From contig VAFL01000015.1 of assembly GCA_005768755.1 (NCBI GenBank), positions 14,599 to 78,598 on the forward strand: 64,000 nucleotides of DNA. Direction: 5' to 3'. Positions 52,331 through 59,211 of the stretch are shown in pieces (positions within the stretch are counted from its first letter, which is position 1; the number at the start of each line of letters is the position of its first letter). The notes under the pieces are model-generated. The model searched no databases, was not told the origin of the DNA, and worked only from the letters and a program-made list of their open reading frames with translations. The stretch is from Paracoccus denitrificans (GTDB taxonomy: Bacteria > Pseudomonadota > Alphaproteobacteria > Rhodobacterales > Rhodobacteraceae). The position numbers were made by a program, and so were the translations under genes.

Positions 52331-52418
52331 TGGATGGAGTGGGATTCGAACCCACGGATCTCTTGTGAAGACCAGACGATTAGAAAGCGTCCGCAATAAA
52401 CCGCTCTGCCATCCACCC
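52331..52418 (-). tRNA. Class II tRNA with UCU anticodon (Ser-like body)
   Basis: The acceptor GGGTGGA/TCCATCC, TG at 8-9, D stem GCA/TGC with a GAGCGGTTTAT loop, T arm GTGGG-TTCGAAT-CCCAC and a 19-nt variable arm give a class II tRNA like tRNA-Ser. The anticodon stem GACGC/TCGTC (one mismatch) carries loop TTTCTAA, so the anticodon is UCU, which reads AGA/AGG (Arg). Discriminator A; CCA not encoded. Confidence 0.75.
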
Positions 52419-52421
52419 ATA

Positions 52422-52447
52422 AAAGCCCCGTTACCGGGGCTTCTTTT
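52422..52447 (+). terminator. Hairpin terminator beside tRNA cluster
   Basis: AAGCCCCG/CGGGGCTT with a TTAC loop followed on the plus strand by TCTTTTTCTT, and by TTTT on the minus strand. It overlaps the end of the small membrane-protein gene at 52431 and could act in both directions. Confidence 0.75.
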
Positions 52448-52649
52448 TCTTGCTACGCAATGGCGCGATCACACACTCAGTCCACCAACTCCACACGACA
52501 TAGCACAGGAATCCTCCAACACCGAATACGGCCAGGAGGACTCCTACTATGCGAATGCCGATGGAGAAGGCAAAGATCAAGGTCAGCAAGGTGAGCAAGC
52601 CACCGATGCTGAATGCGATCCAACCTAACGCCACTAAAGCATTTTTCAT
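52431..52649 (-). CDS. Small membrane protein
   Basis: The protein has 72 aa with two hydrophobic helices (about 5-28 and 32-55) and a basic tail (RSKKKKPR). Size and topology would suit a holin or a host-membrane effector, but no lysis gene is adjacent. An AAGGGAAA box precedes the ATG. Confidence 0.65.
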   Translation of the reverse strand: MKNALVALGWIAFSIGGLLTLLTLIFAFSIGIRIVGVLLAVFGVGGFLCYVVWSWWTECVIAPLRSKKKKPR

Positions 52650-52668
52650 TGGTTTCCCTTGCGGGTGA

Positions 52669-52977
52669 TTACTGCCGTACCGCCTGCATTACTGCGGGTG
52701 CCACAGCCATTGCGTGGGCCGGATCTTCTGCCACGGTTACCCGTGCCATCAGCATCTGCCCACTTACTTCCTCTGGCTTGGCGCCCAGGTCCCAACTAGC
52801 ATGCGTGGCCTTACCACTGCACAGAACACTGAGTACTGGAATACCAAGCTCCCGGCACTTGGAGTGGAGAGCATCGAGTACTTGCTCCACTTCCAGCGGG
52901 AGGTCACCGGGTGTGGTAGACGGCTGCTTTACAGCTGCCGCCCATTGCTGAATGGTGAACTGGTCACCCTTCAACAT
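52669..52977 (-). CDS. Hypothetical protein
   Basis: The protein has 102 aa from the ATG at 52977; a GTG two codons upstream overlaps the preceding stop. Helical segment PLEVEQVLDALHSKCRELG in the middle. No family recognised. Confidence 0.6.
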   Translation of the reverse strand: MLKGDQFTIQQWAAAVKQPSTTPGDLPLEVEQVLDALHSKCRELGIPVLSVLCSGKATHASWDLGAKPEEVSGQMLMARVTVAEDPAHAMAVAPAVMQAVRQ

Positions 52978-52979
52978 AC

Positions 52980-53609
52980 TCACAGGCGCTGACCGCGCTG
53001 TTCGAGCATTTCACGCAGCTTGCCGACCAACGGCGCGAGGTCACCGAGCTTGGACATGTCCAGGGCAGCAGTTTTCAGGCGTGCGCCCATGTCGGCAACA
53101 TCAGGTGACAGGGCAGGAGCCAAGCCGAGTTCGACCAGCTCTTCGCGGACTTCCATCGAGTTCATGGTGAACTGGGTCAGGTTCTTGGTGAACACTACCA
53201 GCTGCTCGGAAGACAGGTCTTTCTTGGCTTTCATCAGGCCGTGCATGGTGGCCTGGATGGTTTCAGCCAGGGCGTTGTAGCCGCCGATACGGGCGATGCT
53301 GTGCATGAAGCGTTTGGCACCGTACGGCGGTTCTTCGCCGTTGATGACCAGGTTCTTCAGGATGCAGCACGGGCAGTTGTCGGCTACGATCTCGCGGATC
53401 TCCTTGTCGATCTGAGCTTCTTCGCTGATACCAGCGGTTGGTTGGGCAGCGGCAGGTTCTTCAGCCTGGACGACTTCAGGTGCTTGCGGACGCACGAGGG
53501 CGAGGATGGAGTCGCGCAGGGCGGCTTGCAGTTCGTGCTCGTTACAGCTGTACGCATTGACCATTGCCTCGGTCAGAATGCGAATGGACAAGGCTTCTTG
53601 ATGTTGCAT
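52980..53609 (-). CDS. Hypothetical protein, disordered linker plus helical C-terminus
   Basis: The protein has 209 aa with TAAGGAGCTAG upstream. Pro/Ala/Glu-rich linker at about 42-65, then CPCC cysteines (79-82) and a helical C-terminal half. It is the first gene downstream of the structured RNA region. Function unknown. Confidence 0.65.
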   Translation of the reverse strand: MQHQEALSIRILTEAMVNAYSCNEHELQAALRDSILALVRPQAPEVVQAEEPAAAQPTAGISEEAQIDKEIREIVADNCPCCILKNLVINGEEPPYGAKRFMHSIARIGGYNALAETIQATMHGLMKAKKDLSSEQLVVFTKNLTQFTMNSMEVREELVELGLAPALSPDVADMGARLKTAALDMSKLGDLAPLVGKLREMLEQRGQRL

Positions 53610-53645
53610 GTCTAGCTCCTTACATTGGGTTGATGGTACGGTGAA

Positions 53646-53884
53646 GTTGTATTAGAGGTGGTTTCTACTATGCAGGTATCCAACCTGCGTGACCTATCAC
53701 TGGCGTTGCGTGTAGCTCCGGTGGGCTTCATATCGTCTCATCCAGTACATGCGCTGTCTTCACTACGTCTATTGCGTAGCCTACTAACTGGCATCCCGTA
53801 GGGTACACGGAGAATCTCTCACAACTGTCTACTGGCTGTTGCCTAAGATCACAGGGTACTTAATAGAAACCACCCTAATACAAC
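53646..53884 (-). repeat. Long inverted repeat closing the 3' RNA domain
   Basis: The arms 53646-53670 and 53861-53884 are complementary at all but two positions (one bulged A, one mismatch). Inside are perfect hairpins GCAGG/CCTGC (53672-53688), CTACG/CGTAG (53763-53779) and GAGA/TCTC (53810-53820). Confidence 0.85.
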
Positions 53885-54270
53885 CTCCAAGTGTGAACCT
53901 CCAAGTTAATGGTCAGCTCACGGTGTTAGTTGCATTAGACAGAGCACCACTCTGTATGGTTTCCGGTTCATTGCGCAGGAAGTCTCAACTCCCTACTGCT
54001 ACTAACTCGTAGCCAAAGTCTTTTACATCTTCGAAGAATTAACTTCTAAAAAAAAAAAGGGCTGTACAGTTCACACCCAGACATTAACCGTGTGTTAATT
54101 GTACGTACTGCTAACTCGCAGCCATTTTCTTTTGCATCTATTCACAAACACATAGGATCTTGCAGCTTGCCCCTATTCCTTACTCTGCCCCTCTAGTCGT
54201 CTTCTTGCTTACGACAGAAAGTTGAACATTCCAGAGGATTTTAAATAAGGATTAGGTGATGACCATGAGT

Positions 54271-54374
54271 CATCGGTGAATACACTTAAGCCAGTGGCAA
54301 TGCCCGTTTCACTGGCACTGGCCCCATACTGCGAGGCTAGAACTAGCAGGCTGGTTTAAGTGTACTCACCGATG
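54271..54374 (-). repeat. Long inverted repeat closing the 5' RNA domain
   Basis: Arms 54271-54294 and 54351-54374 pair at 22 of 24 positions. Inside are CCAGTG/CACTGG (54291-54315) and GCTAG/CTAGC (about 54336-54347); CCAG can pair either way, so the domain may switch between folds. Just beyond, GATGAC/GTCATC (54258-54274) overlaps the outer arm. Confidence 0.8.
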
Positions 54375-54435
54375 CCCCATGGCGGTGGTACATCGGGTTT
54401 GTTGACCGAGTTGTCTCTCGGGTACTACAGGAAAT

Positions 54436-54511
54436 TGGTAGGAGCACCAAGTATCAAACTCGGGTCTCAGCCTTATCAGGGCTGGGTTTTAGTCAACTAA
54501 ACTATGCTCCC
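54436..54511 (-). tRNA. tRNA-Ile (GAU)
   Basis: Acceptor GGGAGCA/TGCTCCT, anticodon stem CAGCC/GGCTG with loop CTGATAA (anticodon GAT), T arm CCGAG-TTTGATA-CTTGG, discriminator A and an encoded CCA. The D loop lacks the usual GG. Otherwise complete; likely functional. The structured RNA begins right after its 3' end. Confidence 0.85.
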
Positions 54512-54634
54512 ATAAAGTTGCTATTCGACTGAGCCCTGCCTACTGAGGCTCTGAATCCGCTTCGGAAACCAGTGGGTCAGGGTAGGGGGGAACTGGTTAT
54601 TCAAGGCTCATGCGAATAACAACTGTATAGCTTA
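54512..54634 (-). other. Structured tRNA spacer
   Basis: No gene. On the minus strand CCCTG…CAGGG and CACTG…CAGT pair to form a long hairpin (about 54528-54583) with inner TCCG/CGGA, and TTATTC/GAATAA forms a second (54597-54620). They could be RNA-processing signals between tRNAs or a further domain of the large RNA. Confidence 0.45.
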
Positions 54635-54710
54635 TGGCGGGCTACCAAGGATTCGAACCTCATCCGCATGGCTTTGGAGGCCAGCATGCATGTCATCACA
54701 ATCGTAGCCC
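54635..54710 (-). tRNA. tRNA-Trp (CCA), unusual D arm
   Basis: Acceptor GGGCTAC/GTAGCCC, discriminator G, encoded CCA, anticodon loop CTCCAAA giving CCA, T arm TGAGG-TTCGAAT-CCTTG. The D arm is weak (TGT/GCA) and its loop GATGACAT lacks GG, so tertiary contacts with the T loop would be abnormal. Still the best reading is tRNA-Trp. Confidence 0.75.
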
Positions 54711-54720
54711 TATATAAAGT

Positions 54721-54803
54721 TGGAGCAGGAATACAGAGTCGAACCGTGGCTAGCTAGGCCGCCCGAAGCTGGTGTCTCCCGTGAGACTTAGGGCACTTCC
54801 TGC
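54721..54803 (-). tRNA. tRNA-like element, 83 nt, identity unresolved
   Basis: The ends are tRNA-like: GCAGGAA/TTCCTGC, T73, encoded CCA and a T arm with GGTTCGACT. The interior does not fold into a normal D and anticodon arm; instead a GTCTC-ACGG-GAGAC hairpin and a GGCCTAGCTAGCC palindrome are seen. It may be a tRNA mimic, a pseudo-tRNA or a class II tRNA with an insertion. Confidence 0.45.
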
Positions 54804-54812
54804 TTAATAGAC

Positions 54813-54833
54813 GTGGAGTCTAGTAGACTCCAC
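54813..54833 (-). promoter_or_regulatory. Perfect 9-bp hairpin with 3-nt loop upstream of tRNA/ncRNA array
   Basis: GTGGAGTCT-AGT-AGACTCCAC has no T-run on the minus strand, so it is not a simple terminator. N4 virion-polymerase promoters are template-strand hairpins with a 3-nt loop and a central purine; here the plus (template) strand loop is AGT with central G, and the tRNA array begins about 20 bases downstream. Confidence 0.4.
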
Positions 54834-54842
54834 TATAGTGAT

Positions 54843-55049
54843 TCAGTTCGCTACCGAACGAAGTTCGCTACGCAGCACATAACCATTGCTGGTTTTGACC
54901 GCACACCCAACAAGAGGTTTGTATTGAACTTCACGTTCCATGGAATAACCATAGAACGAGCAGGCCGCTCGATTTGCCAAACCAATGACGGTGAGCACCC
55001 CGGCAAGAACCAGGGACACAATGCCACCAACCAGCCAAACCTTACGCAC
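54843..55049 (-). CDS. Small membrane or exported protein
   Basis: The protein has 68 aa. N-terminal hydrophobic helix (residues 4-24, VWLVGGIVSLVLAGVLTVIGL) then a soluble part with two cysteines (CSFYG, GCAVK). It overlaps the TerB-like gene by eight bases. Could be anchored in the inner membrane facing the periplasm. Confidence 0.65.
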   Translation of the reverse strand: MRKVWLVGGIVSLVLAGVLTVIGLANRAACSFYGYSMEREVQYKPLVGCAVKTSNGYVLRSELRSVAN

Positions 55050-55491
55050 CTTTGCGGATCTCGAAGTGCTCTTCGCTCAGGCGGTAGCCCAGCTCACGAG
55101 CGATTTCTTCGATCACACGGCGCTCGCCCGGCTCAACTTCGCCGTCAGCTTTCGCTACGGCGATCATGTTGAGCATGACTTCTTCGACTTGCTCGTCGTT
55201 GTTGGCGACGTCACGGATTTCTTTCATGATGCGAGAACGGCCAAGGCCGAAGTCAGCTTCCAGCCAGTCGGTCATCTTCTGGATGGCTTTCGGAATTTCC
55301 GAGCCGAAGTGCTTCAGGTTGTCCGAGCTACGAGCGAGGCGTTCGATCTTCTGCGATTCCTCTTTCTCGATCTCGCCGTCAGAGGCCGCTACCAGCAGGT
55401 TGCCACCCAAGATGGCTTCCATCAGATCGCGGTTTTCAACCTTCTTCGCGGAGCGGAACAAACCGCCCAGAGCTTTACCAATACCAAGCAT
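55042..55491 (-). CDS. TerB-like protein
   Basis: The protein has 149 aa. Two acidic repeats, LLVAASDGEIEKEE (about 32-45) and MIAVAKADGEVEPGE (about 110-124), are the paired metal-binding motifs of the TerB/DjlA-like family. TerB proteins belong to tellurite-resistance and stress or phage-defence-related modules; the role of phage copies is unknown. No other ter gene is nearby. Confidence 0.8.
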   Translation of the reverse strand: MLGIGKALGGLFRSAKKVENRDLMEAILGGNLLVAASDGEIEKEESQKIERLARSSDNLKHFGSEIPKAIQKMTDWLEADFGLGRSRIMKEIRDVANNDEQVEEVMLNMIAVAKADGEVEPGERRVIEEIARELGYRLSEEHFEIRKGA

Positions 55492-55510
55492 GGCAGGTTC
55501 CTTTAACGGG

Positions 55511-56017
55511 TTAAGGTTTTTTGCGGGTACTGGTCACGGGTTCAGCACGTTCACCAACCACAGCTTGCTGCTCTGGTAGAGGTACTTGCTTGATGCCACT
55601 TCCGTCCGCAGCTTGAGCACGACGCGTCGCGTCAAAGCCACGCATCCATTCCTCCGCTTTCGCGACGGTATATGGGTCCATGTCGCCATTGGCGTATGGA
55701 TTCAGCGGTTGGCGCGAATCGTGCGGGCTGATCTTTACAGCAGCGATCACACCTTCATCGTACTCACGAGAGGCGATGGTAGGTGGATCGATATCTGGAA
55801 GACCATTGATAGCCTTCTCGGTCTGAAAACCAAGGTAGCTGACAGCAATCATCACACTGGCTTCAGGCACGCGGTGTGCTTGCTTGTAGCCGTTGAGCTG
55901 AGGAATGCTGATATTCATCGTGTCTGCGCCGACAACAATGCTGGTGGGAGTCCACAAGCCAGGTTGCTGAACGAGATACGACAACAGGAACCAGTGCTTA
56001 GGTTCTTGTTTCTTCAT
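55511..56017 (-). CDS. Hypothetical protein
   Basis: The protein has 168 aa. The first 65 residues (HWFLLSYLVQQPGLWTPTSIVV… NGYKQA) look globular; the C-terminus is Gln/Pro/Lys-rich and disordered. No family recognised. Confidence 0.6.
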   Translation of the reverse strand: MKKQEPKHWFLLSYLVQQPGLWTPTSIVVGADTMNISIPQLNGYKQAHRVPEASVMIAVSYLGFQTEKAINGLPDIDPPTIASREYDEGVIAAVKISPHDSRQPLNPYANGDMDPYTVAKAEEWMRGFDATRRAQAADGSGIKQVPLPEQQAVVGERAEPVTSTRKKP

Positions 56018-56078
56018 TGCTCATCCTCACAGAGGACACCGGATAAGCGCACGGAGTGCGCCTACCCAGCTGGCCGGT

Positions 56079-56513
56079 TTAAGCGAACAGGCTTTTTCCT
56101 TCAGGTTGCGCAGCCGGGGCGTCGCCCTGGGCGTCAGCGGCAGGGTTCAGCGAAGGATCTTGCGCGTCTTGCAGTTCAGGCTCGGGGTCGCTCGGCGAAA
56201 CCGGAGCGTCTTCGGGCGAGAGGTCGGCAACAGGCGCCTTACCGGCGGCTTCACCTTCAACCAGAGTGGCGCCAGCGGTGTTGGCTTGGCCGGTCAGAAC
56301 CTGGGCAGCAGGCACATGGGAGGTGCCTACGGCAACACCGGTGACAGGTTCGGCTTGGACTTCTTCTTCGATCAGGACGGCGGTCACACCGGCAGGCTTA
56401 CGGCCAACGGTGTAGTCGATCTTGACGGTGGCAGGGTCCAGGTTGAAACCACGGCTGTTCAGGTAGGTGACCACGCCAGCGGTGATTTCTTTTTCGGAGA
56501 TGCGGATTTCCAC
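56079..56513 (-). CDS. Acidic disordered protein with SSB-like tail
   Basis: The protein has 144 aa. A short folded N-terminus (1-45) is followed by a long Ala/Pro/Glu/Asp region ending GKSLFA. The phage SSB three genes upstream ends ATSLFS, so the two proteins share a similar tip that could bind a common partner. Overlap with the next gene is close (9 bases gap). Confidence 0.6.
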   Translation of the reverse strand: MEIRISEKEITAGVVTYLNSRGFNLDPATVKIDYTVGRKPAGVTAVLIEEEVQAEPVTGVAVGTSHVPAAQVLTGQANTAGATLVEGEAAGKAPVADLSPEDAPVSPSDPEPELQDAQDPSLNPAADAQGDAPAAQPEGKSLFA

Positions 56514-56522
56514 GATGTAACC

Positions 56523-57083
56523 TCACAGTTGCTGCATAGCAGCGAGTTGTTGAAACTCGTTACCGGATAGACCGGCACGGATAGCCCCACAAGCGTCAGC
56601 CATGTGCTCAGCAGAACCTGCTGTCACAGAGCCATCTTTCTTACGGGGCCAGTTGGCTTCTGGATGCTCACGCAAGCCATAGTCAATCATGTCTTGCTTC
56701 GTCGCATTCTTATTACCCGTTGCAGCGAGCTTGACCTCAGTCGGCGTTACTTCGAAGAAGGGTGTACCGGTAGCTCGGACTGCTCCGAGGATGCCGACAC
56801 AGATACCGTAGGAAGCCATGGCCCTTGCGGTCTGGCTTCCAATTGGTACTTCTGCGAAGACCACAGGCTTCTCTACTAGATAGGGCTGCAACCCTTTCAA
56901 GATAGCCTGTGCTGCCGCGAGGTCTTTCGAATTCTGACGAACGCGCTTACTGTCATCCTTCAGCCGTTGGATGACATTGACATGCTTGATGACCAGGCGC
57001 TTAGTGACCGTATCGTAGGTCCCCGCCGCGATACCCCAGTTGTTTAGACTGGGGTCGAGGCCAAGCACTTTGATCACCGCCAT
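56523..57083 (-). CDS. RuvC-like Holliday-junction resolvase
   Basis: The protein has 186 aa. Acidic residues of the RNase H-like fold are in place: LGLDPSLNNWG at 7-17, FAEVPIG near 76 and EHMADACGAI near 163, with KQDMID between. It should cut branched DNA during replication or before packaging. It starts in the stop of the Gp49-like gene (TAATG). Confidence 0.85.
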   Translation of the reverse strand: MAVIKVLGLDPSLNNWGIAAGTYDTVTKRLVIKHVNVIQRLKDDSKRVRQNSKDLAAAQAILKGLQPYLVEKPVVFAEVPIGSQTARAMASYGICVGILGAVRATGTPFFEVTPTEVKLAATGNKNATKQDMIDYGLREHPEANWPRKKDGSVTAGSAEHMADACGAIRAGLSGNEFQQLAAMQQL

Positions 57084-57622
57084 TACAGACCGATACGGGC
57101 CAGGCGACGGTCGAGTACAACCTTCAGCTGCTGATACAAGTCCAGCTGTACTTTCAGGTCTGCGTACTCATCTTCCGGCAGCAGTTCATGCAGGTTTGGC
57201 ATGCCAAGAATGGCAGTCAGCCCATCAACGCGCATGGTTACCTCTTTGGCTTCGAGGATCACACGCTGCACGCCTACGTCCAGTTTCAGCTGGTCTTCGG
57301 TGAGCGGGTAGCGGAAGTTGTGCAGGTCGTTCGCCAGGATCGCACCAGCCAGAGGCCAGACTTGATCACGGGCTTTACGCTCTGCGATTTCCTCGCCTAC
57401 CGACTGCACGAAGTTCTCTTTCGAGACCGTCGAGCTTTCGCCGGTGACGTGGAAACGTCCGCCGAACATGGTCAGCTTGCAGATGATGTGCGTGTCGCTC
57501 AGGTTGTGGAATTCCACACCTTCGATCATCGCATCGATCATCGCTGGGGTTACGCGCGGAGCCGTCAGGCCCATGGCTTGAAGCTGGTCTTCCAGCTTCA
57601 TTTCAGCTTGAGAAGCAGTCAT
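57083..57622 (-). CDS. N4 Gp49/Sf6 gp66-family protein
   Basis: The protein has 179 aa. The region 27-105 (MIDAMIEGVEFHNLSDTHI… TGESSTVSKENFVQSVGEEIA… VWPLAGAILAND) matches the small Gp49 family, whose members usually stand alone. Here about 75 extra residues follow (LTEDQLKL… LYQQLKVVLDRRL), making it longer than usual. Biochemical role unknown. Confidence 0.75.
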   Translation of the reverse strand: MTASQAEMKLEDQLQAMGLTAPRVTPAMIDAMIEGVEFHNLSDTHIICKLTMFGGRFHVTGESSTVSKENFVQSVGEEIAERKARDQVWPLAGAILANDLHNFRYPLTEDQLKLDVGVQRVILEAKEVTMRVDGLTAILGMPNLHELLPEDEYADLKVQLDLYQQLKVVLDRRLARIGL

Positions 57623-57632
57623 GGGCTACCCC

Positions 57633-58376
57633 TTATGAGAACAGGGAAGTGGCAGGCTTGTCGCCAGCACCGGCTTGGCCTGGAGCACCGGAGGCCGGGG
57701 CATTGGCTACGGCCTTGAAGCGGTCACGCGGGGTCTTGTTGGCTTCGATCCACTTGGTGACGAACTCGCCGGTTTCCTGCTTGGCCAGGGCTTCTTGCAG
57801 GGTACGACGGGTGCCAGCCTGGAAGATCTTGTCAACTTCGTTGCGCTCGGCTTTCTCGTTGGTGTCTTCCCAGGCCTTGGTGGTCTGGTTCTGTGCTTGC
57901 TTGTTGACGATCTGCTTCTGGATGCCCAGCGAGATGGTCTTGCCCAGCAACTCGGTCGCCATCAGGACTTCGGTCGGAACCTCAGCCTTGGCGTCCTTGT
58001 TGTACTTCTTGATCACCTTGGTTTCCCAAACCAGGCCGTCGATGCCCTTTTCGAGCAGCAGCATGGCGATGGCATTGGCGCGGTTGTAGCCTGGCAGGTA
58101 GCTGGCTTCGCCTTTGTCATTGACGGTGAACGATTTGCCGCCCTTGGCAGTGCCGGCAGTGACCCATTCGGTCCAGTTGTAGTCGGAGCCGTTATCCAGC
58201 TTACCGACGAACGTGATGGACTTGGCACCGCCAGCCGAGGTACCAAAGTACGCAGCCGAGATGGTGAAGTCGTACACGCCGGAATCGTGAATGCGGAAAC
58301 CACCGAGGGTATCCTTGTCGCCAGCGACCTGTTTACCAGAGTCGTTGGAGAGGGAATCGCCAAAAGGATTGGACAT
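57633..58376 (-). CDS. Single-stranded DNA-binding protein (N4 gp45 type)
   Basis: The protein has 247 aa. Layout and blocks (MSNPFGDSLSND…, LGGFRIHDSGVYDFTISAAYFG, TFVGKLDNGSDYNWTEWV, and a flexible tail ending SLFS) fit N4 SSB. In N4 this protein coats replicating DNA and also activates early virion-polymerase promoters and late transcription by host polymerase. Confidence 0.85.
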   Translation of the reverse strand: MSNPFGDSLSNDSGKQVAGDKDTLGGFRIHDSGVYDFTISAAYFGTSAGGAKSITFVGKLDNGSDYNWTEWVTAGTAKGGKSFTVNDKGEASYLPGYNRANAIAMLLLEKGIDGLVWETKVIKKYNKDAKAEVPTEVLMATELLGKTISLGIQKQIVNKQAQNQTTKAWEDTNEKAERNEVDKIFQAGTRRTLQEALAKQETGEFVTKWIEANKTPRDRFKAVANAPASGAPGQAGAGDKPATSLFS

Positions 58377-58436
58377 GTATTGCTCCTAAAACGGGTGAAG
58401 AAATTAAACGATGTAGCCCCCGGATGGGGGCCACGG

Positions 58437-59171
58437 TTAGGCGCCGTAGTACTCGTGGAAGCGTTTGGCGACGTGCATTACGTCGTTATCTATGAAGATC
58501 TCATCGTCTTCCCACATGCCCATAGGACCACGGATACGCTCGGCAAGAGTGCCGGCGGTCACGTCAGTCTGGAACACGTACTTGAAGCCACGGGCCTTGT
58601 CCTTCTCGGTGATCACCAGCAAGTCGTTCTCGACCTTCAGGTCAGAGAGTTTCATCTTCTTGGTGTAGATCACGGTGGAGAAGTACGCTTCGATGCCGTT
58701 GTTCTTCAGAGCACCCGGCACTGGGACAGCAGTCTCGATGACCATTTCAGTCTCGTTCAGCTTGTCGGCAGTGTGGGCGGTGAAGATCACGAACTTCGAG
58801 GACTTCGCCACTTTTTCCTGCATGAGGCGCTTGAAGTACTGTTGGAAGTTACCCCAAGCCTCGCGGCCATCCTTCGCGCCGTTCACGTACATGCTCACGT
58901 ACATTTCCAGCAGGAAAGTCAGGGAGTCGATGACGATGTACTTGCAGTCAGGCTGGCTTTCGGCGTAGTCAAACGCCTCGAACAGTTGCAGCGGGTCAGT
59001 GATGACCTTGTCCCACTTCGCGGTGCCCTTGAACGGACGTTTCTTCCCGTTCTCGGTGTTGAGGAACATGGTGTTCTCCATGGGCAGGTTCCGCAGGGAA
59101 GTAGACTTCCCGGTAGCGGACTTACCGCACAGCAACAGCAGGTGGTCGTTCACTTGGGTATCGATGGACAT
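58437..59171 (-). CDS. RecA-fold ATPase (Sak4-like, N4 gp44 type)
   Basis: The protein has 244 aa. Walker A GKSATGKST (16-24), Walker B YIVIDSLTF (about 77-85) and a FVIFTAHT strand are typical of the short Sak4/AAA_24 ATPases encoded beside SSB genes in many phages. They act in strand annealing and recombination-dependent replication. Confidence 0.8.
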   Translation of the reverse strand: MSIDTQVNDHLLLLCGKSATGKSTSLRNLPMENTMFLNTENGKKRPFKGTAKWDKVITDPLQLFEAFDYAESQPDCKYIVIDSLTFLLEMYVSMYVNGAKDGREAWGNFQQYFKRLMQEKVAKSSKFVIFTAHTADKLNETEMVIETAVPVPGALKNNGIEAYFSTVIYTKKMKLSDLKVENDLLVITEKDKARGFKYVFQTDVTAGTLAERIRGPMGMWEDDEIFIDNDVMHVAKRFHEYYGA

Positions 59172-59211
59172 AGCGGGTTCCTGTTCAGATCACAGAAGCC
59201 CCCGGAGGGGG

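Larger units (their letters stand above)
53640..54435 (-). ncRNA. Large structured non-coding RNA, about 790 nt (GOLLD/ROOL-like candidate)
   Basis: No coding frame fills this stretch. Two long helices enclose domains: 53646-53670 with 53861-53884 (about 23 pairs, one bulge) and 54271-54294 with 54351-54374 (about 22 of 24 positions). Many smaller stems lie between or inside them. Two copies of a module (53994-54030 and 54106-54139) fold on the minus strand into a hairpin with the same GAGUUA loop, and their stems (CUAC/GUAG against CUGC/GCAG) differ by a compensatory pair. tRNA-Ile lies directly upstream on the same strand. Size, ornate folding and tRNA adjacency resemble GOLLD and ROOL RNAs. 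Confidence 0.75.

Noticed and set aside
53672..53688. T-arm-like hairpin GCAGG-TTGGATA-CCTGC (minus strand) suggesting another tRNA
   Set aside because: No matching 5' acceptor or anticodon arm within tRNA distance; it sits inside the long inverted repeat of the structured RNA.
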